DNA from: Treponema sp.
Lineage (GTDB): Bacteria > Spirochaetota > Spirochaetia > Treponematales > Breznakiellaceae
Length of the DNA: 13,113 bases
Reading direction: 5' to 3'
NCBI GenBank assembly: GCA_031274565.1
Contig: JAISPY010000090.1
Location: 1-13,113, forward strand
In this document: positions 6,036 through 13,113 of the stretch, piece after piece
Position numbering within the stretch: position 1 is the stretch's first letter
Layout: each line of letters starts with the position of its first letter
Made by a program: the position numbers and the translations under genes
Notes under the pieces: model-generated
Told to the model about the DNA's origin: nothing
Databases searched by the model: none
What the model saw: the letters and a program-made list of their open reading frames with translations, nothing else

Positions 6036-7424
6036 ATGGCCAACCAACAAGATGAGATTGTACTCAATTATATTAAGGAAATTTGCGGTGATATCCGATC
6101 CCAGTATACGATTGATCCTGAAGAGTTCGTCCATTACAACATCAAGCGAGGGCTGCGTAATTCCGACGGCACTGGGGTATTTGCAGGGGTGACCCGGATC
6201 GGCAGTGTCCAAGGCTACCAGGTCACAGACGGGGAACCGGTTCCTATAGAGGGGAAACTCTATTACCGGGGTATTGATATTAACGACATCATCCAATTTC
6301 ATGGAGCAGCAGGTACCTTTGGGTATGAGGAGGTCGCCTACCTCTTGCTCTTCGGTAAACTCCCCACCAAGCAGCAATTAGCCCAATACAACCGGATGCT
6401 TACCGCTGCCCGGAAGCTCCCCGATGGCTTCACCGCGGACACGATCCTCAGCCTCCCCGGGGCGGACATCATGAATAAACTGGCCCGCTGTATCCTGACC
6501 TTGTATAGCTTCGATGCCGCAGCGGATAACCTTTCGGTGGAAAATGTGATACGCCAGTCCATTGAACTCATCGGACGGGTACCGGTTATCATCGCCAATG
6601 CCTATGCAGCCAAACGGCACTATTTTGACGGGGAGTCCCTGTTCATCCATGTACCCCAGGAAGACCTTTCCCTGGCGGAGAATTTCCTGCACATGCTTCG
6701 CAAGGACAACCAATATACCCCGGAAGAGGCCCGGCTCCTGGACTTCATGCTGATCCTTCACGCCGAACATGGGGGCGGTAACAACTCCGCGTTTTCCTGC
6801 CGGAGTCTTTCCTCGGTAGGCGCCGATACCTATGCGGCCCTTGCCGCAGCAGTGGGTTCCTTAAAAGGCCCGCTTCACGGCGGGGCCAATGTGAAGGTGA
6901 TGGAGCTGTTTACCCACATCCGGGAGCATGTAGCGGATGTACGGGATCAGGATGAGGTCTATGCCTATCTGGGTAAGATCCTGGATAAAAAGGTCCATGA
7001 CGGCTCCGGTAAGATCTACGGTCTGGGCCACGCGGTCTACACCAAATCAGACCCTCGGACGCTGCTCTTAAAGGAATTCATCCGCAAGCTGGTGCAGGAA
7101 TCGGGAGATAGCGCAGCCATAGTTGCCTTGGCCGAGGACTTTGCCTTGATGGAGATCATCGAAACCCAGGGAATCCGGGCCATCCACACCTGGCGCAACA
7201 CCCGCAAGGTTATCTGCGCCAACGTGGATATGTACTCCGGCTTGGTCTATCGGATGTTGGGTATCCCCGATGAGCTGTTCACCCCGATTTTCGCCGCAGC
7301 CCGTATGGCCGGCTGGTGCGCCCACCGTATCGAGGAACTGGTCTCGGGGGATCGGATTATCCGTCCTGCCTACCGGGTGGTAACCCAACATGTCCCGTAT
7401 GTTCCCCTGGAAGACCGGCTCTGA
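6036..7424 (+). CDS. gltA: Citrate synthase
   Basis: This cytoplasmic enzyme (462 aa) condenses acetyl-CoA with oxaloacetate to citrate, feeding 2-oxoglutarate and glutamate synthesis in organisms with a partial TCA cycle. The catalytic set is visible: LHAEH (241-245), GPLHGGAN with His281, GLGHAVY with His332, and NVDMYSG with Asp398. The 460-residue length and the long N-terminal segment resemble the clostridial-type branch of the citrate/2-methylcitrate synthase family. The usual GHRVY arginine is alanine here; as I recall this occurs in that branch too. The start has an ideal AAGGAGG seven bases upstream. No aconitase or isocitrate dehydrogenase gene is adjacent, so a methylcitrate role cannot be strictly excluded, although the absence of prp genes makes citrate more likely. 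No clear terminator precedes the next operon. Confidence 0.9.
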   Translation: MANQQDEIVLNYIKEICGDIRSQYTIDPEEFVHYNIKRGLRNSDGTGVFAGVTRIGSVQGYQVTDGEPVPIEGKLYYRGIDINDIIQFHGAAGTFGYEEVAYLLLFGKLPTKQQLAQYNRMLTAARKLPDGFTADTILSLPGADIMNKLARCILTLYSFDAAADNLSVENVIRQSIELIGRVPVIIANAYAAKRHYFDGESLFIHVPQEDLSLAENFLHMLRKDNQYTPEEARLLDFMLILHAEHGGGNNSAFSCRSLSSVGADTYAALAAAVGSLKGPLHGGANVKVMELFTHIREHVADVRDQDEVYAYLGKILDKKVHDGSGKIYGLGHAVYTKSDPRTLLLKEFIRKLVQESGDSAAIVALAEDFALMEIIETQGIRAIHTWRNTRKVICANVDMYSGLVYRMLGIPDELFTPIFAAARMAGWCAHRIEELVSGDRIIRPAYRVVTQHVPYVPLEDRL

Positions 7425-7435
7425 ATCCGGGGTAT

Positions 7436-7466
7436 TTGCATACGCTGGGTATTGGTATACTATAAA
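7436..7466 (+). promoter_or_regulatory. Candidate promoter region of the liv operon
   Basis: TTGCAT (7436-7441) precedes overlapping -10 candidates TATACT (7456-7461) and TATAAA (7461-7466), giving spacings of 14 or 19, neither ideal. The arrangement resembles the citrate synthase promoter (TTGCA, then GGTATA). Its position in the short gap before the binding protein gene supports a promoter here, but the exact boxes are uncertain. Confidence 0.35.
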
Positions 7467-7512
7467 GAACGTTATAAACCTGATATAAGGAATTGTAAGG
7501 AGGAAAGAACCA

Positions 7513-8676
7513 ATGAAAAAGATGGTACAAGCCCTGGGCCTTATGCTGCTCATAGCCGCTATGGCCATGCCGGTATTTGCCGGAGCGGGTAAAGAAACCC
7601 GCGGGGATACTATCAAGATCGGGGTGTTTGAACCCATGACCGGGGCAAATGCCGCGGGAGGCGCCATGGAGGTGGAAGGGATCCGCTTGGCGAATGAACT
7701 TAAGCCCACGGTTACGGTGGGGGGAACGACCTACCGGGTTGAACTGGTGATAGCGGATAACAAATCCGACAAGGTTGAAGCGGCTAACGCGGTTCAGCGT
7801 CTCATTGACGGGGATAAGGTTACGATCCTGCTCGGGTCCTGGGGTTCTTCTCTGGCCATGGCCGGCGGAGAGGTTGCCAAAGATGCTCGGATACCGGTAA
7901 TCGGTTTATCCTGCACCAATCCCCTGGTAACTGCGGGAAATGACTACTATTTCCGGGTATGTTTCATCGATCCCTTCCAGGGAACAGTCATGGCAAACTA
8001 CGCCTTTACTGAGGTAGGCGCCCGTACCGCGGTGCTGGTCCGAGAGGTCTCGAACGATTATTCCGTAGGGCTTGCCAAGTTCTTTGCGGATACCTTCAAA
8101 AAGCTCACGGGAAATGAAAACGCCATCTTGGGTACCGTAGACTACAATACGGGGGATCAGGATTTCAGCGCCCAGCTTACCACTATCAGCGCACTGAAGC
8201 CGGATGTCATCTTTGCCCCGGGGAACTACACTGAATCCGCCCTGGTTATGAAGCAGGCCCGGGAACTGGGGATCACCATTCCCCTGCTGGGAGGAGACAC
8301 CTGGGAAACTCCGGAATTTATCGACGTGGGCAGGGAACGGGTAGAAGGGGCTGTGTTCTCCACCTTCTTTGCCTCTGAATATGCCGCGAGCCCAGTGGCC
8401 GAGACGTTTCTCACGGAATACCGCGCCCGGTACAAGAAGGAACCCGCAGCGGTAACTGCGTTGGGTTATGACGGCTATTTGCTTGCCCTGGATGCCATCA
8501 CCCGGGCCAATTCCACGGACCCCGTCAAGATTCGGGACGCCATCGCCAAGACCAATGGTTTTGTCGGTGCCGCGGGAACCGTTACCCTGGACGCCAATGG
8601 AGACGCCACTAAAAGCGCCTTCATCAAAGCCGTTCAAAATGGTAGTTTTGTGTTTAAGACTATCGTGAATCCATAG
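7513..8676 (+). CDS. livJ: Branched-chain amino acid type ABC binding protein
   Basis: This exported binding protein (387 aa) has the type I periplasmic (LivJ/Leu-Ile-Val) fold and supplies the importer encoded downstream. The signal peptide spans residues 1-23, ending VFA, and the mature protein begins GAGKET. There is no lipobox cysteine. The mature sequence opens with IKIGVFEPMTG, the usual first strand and ligand loop, followed by GSWGSS, a GLSCTNP segment and YYFRVCFIDPFQG, all standard places in the family. A strong AAGGAGG (7497-7503) lies nine bases before the ATG. It is first in a five-gene operon. Ligands in this family include leucine, isoleucine, valine, other amino acids, urea and short amides, so the substrate is not fixed. 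The 88-base gap after it contains a hairpin that may favour its expression over the permeases. Confidence 0.92.
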   Translation: MKKMVQALGLMLLIAAMAMPVFAGAGKETRGDTIKIGVFEPMTGANAAGGAMEVEGIRLANELKPTVTVGGTTYRVELVIADNKSDKVEAANAVQRLIDGDKVTILLGSWGSSLAMAGGEVAKDARIPVIGLSCTNPLVTAGNDYYFRVCFIDPFQGTVMANYAFTEVGARTAVLVREVSNDYSVGLAKFFADTFKKLTGNENAILGTVDYNTGDQDFSAQLTTISALKPDVIFAPGNYTESALVMKQARELGITIPLLGGDTWETPEFIDVGRERVEGAVFSTFFASEYAASPVAETFLTEYRARYKKEPAAVTALGYDGYLLALDAITRANSTDPVKIRDAIAKTNGFVGAAGTVTLDANGDATKSAFIKAVQNGSFVFKTIVNP

Positions 8677-8694
8677 TACGCTCAAAAGAATGCT

Positions 8695-8722
8695 CCAGAC
8701 GCCGAAGCCGCACGGCTCTGGC
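8695..8722 (+). promoter_or_regulatory. Hairpin between binding protein and permease genes
   Basis: CCAG (8695-8698) can pair with CTGG (8718-8721), and AGCC (8706-8709) with GGCT (8714-8717), giving a bulged stem 18 bases after the binding protein stop. No U tract follows. Hairpins here commonly stabilise the binding protein part of the message, which must outnumber the permeases; that role is inferred. Confidence 0.35.
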
Positions 8723-8764
8723 GGCAATGGGGCGGAGAAAAAAATACTGCTCCAGGGAGGTGGT

Positions 8765-9658
8765 ATGACATCCGAGCTTTTCTTACAGTACCTGTCAAAC
8801 GCCTTATCTCTGGGCAGCCTCTATGCCCTTATCGCCATTGGCTATACCATGGTATACGGCATCTTGAGGCTCATCAACTTTGCCCACGGGGATGTATTTA
8901 TGCTGGGAGGCTATGCGGCGTTTTACGGTATAAGTATGTTTTTTATGCCCTGGTGGGTGGGGTTCATCGTTGCCTTTGGCCTGACCGGGATCTTCGGTAT
9001 CGGCTTGGAACGGGTGGCCTATCGACCCCTGCGGGAGTCTCCTAAGATTTCCATTATGATCAGCGCTATTGGGGCGTCTTTTTTGATGGAAAATTTGGCA
9101 ACCGTTATCTTCGGCGGCAGGCCCAAGGGGTTCCCTGTACCGGATATATTTAGCCGGGTGGTACATCTCGGTACGGTTTCGGTGGTAAGCATCAGTCTCT
9201 ATATACCGGCCCTCACCGGGGTGATCCTGGGGATATTGCTGATCATTGTGTTTAAAACAAAAACTGGCATGGCTATGCGGGCCGTGTCCACCGACCTGGC
9301 GGCAGCCCGGCTCATGGGCATTGATGTGAACCAGATCGTGTCTTTTACCTTTGGGACCGGTTCGGTATTGGCGGCTATCGGCGGGGTCATGTGGGCCCTC
9401 AAATACCCGCAGCTCAACCCCACCATGGGGATGATTCCTGGACTCAAGTGCTTCATCGCCGCGGTTATTGGGGGTATCGGGAATATCGGGGGCGCGGTCC
9501 TAGGGGGCCTTTTGCTGGGATGTATCGAAATCATGATAGTGGCTTTTCTGCCTACCCTCACCGGGTACCGGGACGCCTTTGCCTTTGTGCTGCTGATTAT
9601 CGTGCTCTTGGTGAAGCCTTCAGGACTCTTGGGCAAGCACCAGATAGAAAAAGTGTAG
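8765..9658 (+). CDS. livH: Branched-chain amino acid ABC permease LivH
   Basis: This inner-membrane subunit (297 aa) forms half of the transmembrane pore of the HAAT-family importer. The LivH hallmark GYTMVYGILRLINFAHGDVF occupies residues 26-45, and the C-terminal GGIGNIGGAVLGGLLLG helix pattern is also present; about eight helices cover most of the chain. I set the start at the ATG at 8765, with AGGGAGG (8754-8760) just upstream. The frame is open from 8690, but that would add 25 hydrophilic residues not seen in the family and would overlap the intergenic hairpin. The next gene, LivM, follows after 46 bases that contain a perfect 7-bp hairpin. Confidence 0.92.
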   Translation: MTSELFLQYLSNALSLGSLYALIAIGYTMVYGILRLINFAHGDVFMLGGYAAFYGISMFFMPWWVGFIVAFGLTGIFGIGLERVAYRPLRESPKISIMISAIGASFLMENLATVIFGGRPKGFPVPDIFSRVVHLGTVSVVSISLYIPALTGVILGILLIIVFKTKTGMAMRAVSTDLAAARLMGIDVNQIVSFTFGTGSVLAAIGGVMWALKYPQLNPTMGMIPGLKCFIAAVIGGIGNIGGAVLGGLLLGCIEIMIVAFLPTLTGYRDAFAFVLLIIVLLVKPSGLLGKHQIEKV

Positions 9659-9662
9659 TTAA

Positions 9663-9682
9663 GGGAATTTCCTGGAATTCCC
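9663..9682 (+). promoter_or_regulatory. Perfect 7-bp hairpin between livH and livM
   Basis: GGGAATT (9663-9669) and AATTCCC (9676-9682) form a perfect stem with the 6-base loop TCCTGG, four bases after the livH stop codon. No T run follows, so termination is unlikely. A processing or mRNA-stability element, or modulation of livM translation (ribosome site GAAGGGAG at 9689-9696), is possible. Confidence 0.45.
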
Positions 9683-9704
9683 ACCGGGAAGGGAGCAGAT
9701 CAAG

Positions 9705-10820
9705 ATGCTTAGGGAAGCAGATGCGATACACGAAAAAGATGCAAAGAAAAAGCTGAAGACGCACTTGAGCGTTCTTGGGGTGGTCTTGATCCTCGGCCTT
9801 ATCCTCCTGATCCAGGGGGTGTTTAGTTCTTTTGTGGTGCGGATTCTTAACCTCTGCGGGATCTACATCATCCTCGCCCTGTCTCTGAACCTCATCAATG
9901 GCTTCACCGGTCTATTCTCCCTGGGTCATGCCGGGTTCATGGCTTTGGGGGCCTACATAAGCGCCCTGCTCACCATGAGCCCCGCCCAAAAAGAGATGAA
10001 TTTCTTCATGACCCCTATCATCTCATGCCTCGCCCAGGTGGAGCTTCCGTTCATCCCGGCCCTGATCATCGCCGGATCCGTAAGCGCCCTGGCAGGCTTC
10101 CTCATCGGGACCCCGGTACTGCGGCTCCGGGATGATTACTTGGCCATCGCAACCCTGGGATTTTCGGAGATCATCCGGGTGGTGCTTACCAACGCCCAAT
10201 CCATAACCAATGGCGCCTTGGGGCTTAAGGGTTTGCCGAGATACGCTTCCACCTTCATGATCTGGGCTCTTACCTTCCTCACCATTATCTTCATGGCGGC
10301 CCTGGTGGGTTCCGCTTTCGGCCGTTCCTGTAAAGCGGTGCGGGATAATGAAATCGCTGCCGCAGCCATGGGTATCCCGGTGGCCAAGGTCAAGATTCAG
10401 AGCTTTACGATAGCGAGTTTCATTGCCGGTATCGGCGGCGCCCTCCTGGGACACCTCATGTCTACCATCGATCCCAAGATGTTCACCTTCAGCCTCACCT
10501 ACAACATCCTGCTCATCGTGGTTCTGGGGGGCAACGGAAGCATCACCGGTTCGGTCTTGGCCGCCATCATCGTTACGATAAGCATGGAAGCTCTCCGCTT
10601 CCTGGATGGTCCCCTGAACCTTATCTTCATCAAGACCCAGGGTTTGCCAGGGCTGCGGATGGTGGTCTTCAGTCTCTTATTGCTGCTCGTGGTTATCTAC
10701 CGACAGCAGGGACTCATGGGGAAACGGGAATTCTCCTGGGAGGGCTTGTTAGAAATCATTCCCATAAAAACCAGGACTAAGCGGAAACCCTATACGGGAA
10801 AGGGAAGCAACCATGCTTGA
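9705..10820 (+). CDS. livM: Branched-chain amino acid ABC permease LivM
   Basis: This is the second pore subunit (371 aa) of the importer. Its hallmark NLINGFTGLFSLGHAGFMA lies at residues 62-80, and a second conserved stretch, LRLRDDYLAIATLGFSEIIR, at 139-158. A charged N-terminal tail of about 20 residues precedes the first helix. The C-terminal tail of about 40 residues is basic and cytoplasmic. The start at 9705 has GAAGGGAG upstream. The TGA stop (10818-10820) lies inside the first codons of livG, an 8-base overlap that suggests coupled translation. Confidence 0.92.
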   Translation: MLREADAIHEKDAKKKLKTHLSVLGVVLILGLILLIQGVFSSFVVRILNLCGIYIILALSLNLINGFTGLFSLGHAGFMALGAYISALLTMSPAQKEMNFFMTPIISCLAQVELPFIPALIIAGSVSALAGFLIGTPVLRLRDDYLAIATLGFSEIIRVVLTNAQSITNGALGLKGLPRYASTFMIWALTFLTIIFMAALVGSAFGRSCKAVRDNEIAAAAMGIPVAKVKIQSFTIASFIAGIGGALLGHLMSTIDPKMFTFSLTYNILLIVVLGGNGSITGSVLAAIIVTISMEALRFLDGPLNLIFIKTQGLPGLRMVVFSLLLLLVVIYRQQGLMGKREFSWEGLLEIIPIKTRTKRKPYTGKGSNHA

Positions 10821-11568
10821 GACCAAAGGGGTAACCATGCAGTTTGGGGGCTTAACCGCGGTCTCGGATTTTTCTATTACCGTGGAAGACCGGGAAATTG
10901 TGGGGCTCATCGGCCCCAATGGGGCAGGAAAAACCACGGTTTTCAATATGATTACCGGGGTGTATGCCCCCACCAAAGGGTCAATTGTGTTAAACGGGGA
11001 ACCCATCACCGGTAAACCCGCCCACCGCATCACCCAAGCTGGTATTGCCCGAACGTTTCAGAACATCCGGCTGTTCCATGAAATGTCGGTTCTCGAAAAT
11101 ATCCTCGTCGCCTGCACCCTCAGGAATCAGCCGAACCTTTTTGAGTCAGTGCTGCATCTCCCCGGCTACCGCGCCAAAGAACGGCAATCCCGGGAATTTG
11201 CCCGGGAACTCCTGGCGTCCGTAGGGCTTTTGGAAAATGTGGATGACCCTGCGGTTTCCCTTCCCTACGGCAAACAGCGCCGGCTGGAAATCGTCCGCGC
11301 CCTTGCCACCGGGCCTACGCTCCTGCTCCTGGACGAACCTGCGGCCGGGATGAACCCCCAGGAGTCGTACGAACTCATGGATTTCATCCTGGGCATCAGG
11401 GATAGGTTCATGATTTCGGTGCTCCTCATCGAACATCACATGCAGGTGGTGATGGGTATTTGCAGCCGGCTCTACGTGCTGGACTACGGCATCACCATTG
11501 CGGAGGGAAGTCCGGAACAGATCCGGAAAAACCAAAAGGTCATTGACGCCTATTTGGGGGTGGAATGA
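10813..11568 (+). CDS. livG: Branched-chain amino acid ABC ATPase LivG
   Basis: This cytoplasmic ATP-binding subunit (251 aa) powers the importer. Walker A is GPNGAGKTT (34-42), the Q-loop glutamine is in TFQNIRLF (Q83), Walker B is LLLDEP (171-176), and the switch histidine is His208 in LIEHH. The signature is LPYGKQ (150-155), where most ABC proteins have LSGGQ and LivG proteins usually have LSYGQQ. The GMNP after Walker B and the roughly 250-residue length are typical of LivG rather than LivF. The start overlaps the livM end by 8 bases and the stop overlaps the livF start as ATGA, so all three are likely coupled. Confidence 0.93.
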   Translation: MLETKGVTMQFGGLTAVSDFSITVEDREIVGLIGPNGAGKTTVFNMITGVYAPTKGSIVLNGEPITGKPAHRITQAGIARTFQNIRLFHEMSVLENILVACTLRNQPNLFESVLHLPGYRAKERQSREFARELLASVGLLENVDDPAVSLPYGKQRRLEIVRALATGPTLLLLDEPAAGMNPQESYELMDFILGIRDRFMISVLLIEHHMQVVMGICSRLYVLDYGITIAEGSPEQIRKNQKVIDAYLGVE

Positions 11569-12275
11569 TGCTGCAACTGGAAGGGCTTTCGGTGTTTTAC
11601 GGTGGGATTCATGCCCTTCGTGGGGTTGATATCCACGTAGCCGATGGTAAGATCATCACCCTCATCGGGGCAAACGGCGCGGGGAAAAGCACCCTGCTGA
11701 ACAGTGTGGTGGGGCTGGTGAAAAGCGCTTCAGGCCGGATCATCTGGAACGGGGAGGATATAGCCGGAAAGGATACTAAAACTATGGTGGCTCAGGGCCT
11801 GGTGCTCGTTCCTGAAGGACGCCATGTGTTTCCCAACCTCACGGTCGATGAAAATCTGCGTCTTGGGGCATACACGCAAACCCATAAGGATCGCATAAAA
11901 CAGGACCGGGAAAAATGTTTCGCCCTGTTTCCCCGGCTCAAGGAGCGGATGCGTCAGCCTGCAGGTACCTTGAGCGGCGGGGAACAGCAGATGCTTGCAG
12001 TTGCCCGGGGACTCATGGCGAGTCCTAAGCTCCTCATGCTGGACGAACCTTCTCTGGGCTTAGCGCCGCTGGTTGCCAAGATGATCTTTGACATCATCCA
12101 GGAGATTAACCACCACGGTACCACGGTCCTGCTTATTGAACAGAATGCCCACGCTGCCCTGGAAATCGCTGATTATGCCTATGTGCTTGAGACGGGGGTC
12201 ATCACCATGCAGAACACCGGCGCGGCGCTGCTCAAAGACGACGGTATCAGGAAGGCGTATCTAGGAGAGGGGTGA
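11565..12275 (+). CDS. livF: Branched-chain amino acid ABC ATPase LivF
   Basis: This is the second cytoplasmic ATPase (236 aa), which forms a heterodimer with LivG. Walker A is GANGAGKST (35-43), PEGRHVFPNLTV (83-94) is the LivF-typical stretch after the Q-loop position, the signature is LSGGEQ (136-141), Walker B is LLMLDEP (156-162), and IEQN (191-194) carries glutamine at the switch position, as LivF proteins commonly do. The ATG overlaps the livG stop (ATGA at 11565-11568); a second ATG at 11568 is an equally possible start. This is the last gene of the operon. Downstream the sequence changes abruptly to AT-rich DNA. Confidence 0.93.
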   Translation: MMLQLEGLSVFYGGIHALRGVDIHVADGKIITLIGANGAGKSTLLNSVVGLVKSASGRIIWNGEDIAGKDTKTMVAQGLVLVPEGRHVFPNLTVDENLRLGAYTQTHKDRIKQDREKCFALFPRLKERMRQPAGTLSGGEQQMLAVARGLMASPKLLMLDEPSLGLAPLVAKMIFDIIQEINHHGTTVLLIEQNAHAALEIADYAYVLETGVITMQNTGAALLKDDGIRKAYLGEG

Positions 12276-12280
12276 AGTAC

Positions 12281-12299
12281 ATACCAAAGTGTATTTTTT
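12281..12299 (+). terminator. Weak hairpin plus T6 after livF
   Basis: ATAC (12281-12284) can pair with GTAT (12291-12294), overlapping a run of six Ts (12294-12299), only a few bases after the livF stop. The stem is just four A/T-rich pairs, so it is a poor intrinsic terminator. It is listed because no better transcript end exists before the next gene. Confidence 0.2.
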
Positions 12300-12316
12300 G
12301 AGTATAGGAAATAATT

Positions 12317-13113
12317 ATGATAATCAGTGTAAGTAGAAGAACTGACATACCTGCCTATTACTCAGAGTGGTTTTCTAATAGGATAAAAGAGCGTTTTGTT
12401 TTTGTCAGAAATCCAATGAATGTTCATCAAATCAGCAAAATTAATTTATCACCCGAAAAGGTTGATGGTATGGTGTTCTGGACTAAAAATCCAAAATCAA
12501 TGCTTAATAAACTTGATCTGATTATGGATTATCATTTTTATTTTCAATTTACACTTAATTCCTATGATCAAGACATAGAAACCAAATTGCCAAGAAAGGG
12601 TGAAATAATCGAAACATTTAAAAGATTATCAGATAAAATTGGGCCAAACAGGATACTATGGCGTTATGATCCAATACTACTAAATGATACATATACAATT
12701 TCTTATCACATTGAAAATTTTGAAAAAATTGCTTGTGCATTAAATGGATATACTAAAAAAATTACCTTTAGCTTTATTGATTTTTATAAAAAAATTATAG
12801 ATAACATTAAAAATCTCAGTATGAAGAATATCACCATTGAAGAAAAAACAACAATTGCTGAAAATTTATCTCGCATAGCAAAAAAGAATGGTTTTCTTAT
12901 AGATACTTGTGCTGAGAATACCGATTTTTCAAAATATGGCATTACCCATGCTCGTTGTATAGATGATAGGCTTATATCACAGATAATCGGATATAATCTT
13001 GACATAAAAAAAGATAAAAATCAGCGCCTTGAATGTGGATGTGTAAAAAGCATAGATATTGGTGAATATAATTCATGCTCAAATGGTTGCTTGTATTGTT
13101 ATGCAAATTATAG
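12317..13113 (+). CDS. DUF1848-like protein with radical-SAM-like cysteine cluster, 3' partial
   Basis: An uninterrupted frame of 265 codons starts at the ATG at 12317 (AGGA at 12306-12309, 7-base spacing) and runs off the window. It begins MIISVSRRTDIPAYY, and contains FWTKNP (54-59), FQFTLNSY (76-83) and WRYDPI (115-120). It then reaches a cysteine-rich end: CGC (240-242), DIGEYN (247-252) and CSNGCLYCYA (254-263). These match what I remember of DUF1848 (Pfam PF08902), uncharacterised proteins whose C-terminal cysteines resemble a radical SAM cluster; CxxxCxxC at 254-261 is the canonical spacing. An iron-sulfur function is inferred, and the reaction is unknown. Additional cysteines are at 140, 198 and 214. 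Base composition is very AT-rich and codons such as AGA, ATA and TTA are common, unlike all genes upstream, which suggests horizontal acquisition. Confidence 0.82.
   Translation, partial: MIISVSRRTDIPAYYSEWFSNRIKERFVFVRNPMNVHQISKINLSPEKVDGMVFWTKNPKSMLNKLDLIMDYHFYFQFTLNSYDQDIETKLPRKGEIIETFKRLSDKIGPNRILWRYDPILLNDTYTISYHIENFEKIACALNGYTKKITFSFIDFYKKIIDNIKNLSMKNITIEEKTTIAENLSRIAKKNGFLIDTCAENTDFSKYGITHARCIDDRLISQIIGYNLDIKKDKNQRLECGCVKSIDIGEYNSCSNGCLYCYANY

Noticed and set aside
5932..6192. Open frame of 86 codons overlapping the citrate synthase start
   Set aside because: It would overlap the promoter, the ideal ribosome site and the first 50 codons of citrate synthase, and shows no domain.
7906..8727. 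Open frame of 273 codons on the minus strand
   Set aside because: It is a shadow of the LivJ-like gene.
12784..13005. Small open frame on the minus strand in the AT-rich tail
   Set aside because: It lies inside the uninterrupted DUF1848-like frame, which carries conserved motifs on the plus strand.

Overview
The window looks like a chromosomal segment of a spirochaete, most likely a Treponema-like organism of moderate GC content. This is an inference. It rests on the signal peptides of the two binding proteins, which lead into an AGxGKET start of the mature protein that I associate with treponemal binding proteins, and on the overall gene complement. No rRNA or species marker is present. Genes 1 to 10 are GC-rich (about 55-60% by eye); the last 0.8 kb is strikingly AT-rich (about 20-35% GC in sampled lines).

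Layout. (1) 1-94: an imperfect long inverted repeat, MITE- or REP-like. (2) 176-3314: a promoter followed by a carbohydrate-type ABC importer operon, binding protein plus two permeases, with no ATPase gene. (3) 3315-3632: a gene-free stretch ending in a near-consensus promoter that abuts the start codon of ornithine carbamoyltransferase (3633-4571). (4) 4587-4623: a hairpin with A and U tracts that can terminate both the carbamoyltransferase gene and the convergent tRNA-Met gene (4630-4702, minus strand), which has its own promoter at 4712-4740. (5) 4759-5856, minus: an AI-2E/PerM-family membrane protein. (6) 6036-7424: citrate synthase with its own promoter. (7) 7513-12275: a complete branched-chain amino acid type (HAAT) ABC importer in the order binding protein, LivH, LivM, LivG, LivF. 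The two ATPases are translationally coupled to the genes upstream. (8) 12317-13113: an AT-rich gene running off the window end. It encodes a DUF1848-like protein whose radical-SAM-like cysteine cluster lies at the C-terminal side.

Functionally the window is mostly nutrient import and central nitrogen/carbon metabolism: uptake of a sugar or sugar derivative, uptake of branched-chain or related amino acids or amides, citrulline formation or use, and entry of acetyl-CoA into citrate and then 2-oxoglutarate/glutamate. The genes form separate transcription units and no single dedicated pathway joins them. I found no convincing new multi-gene system. The most unusual items are the AT-rich DUF1848 gene, the promoter/ribosome-binding-site overlap at the carbamoyltransferase start, and the inverted repeat at the left edge.
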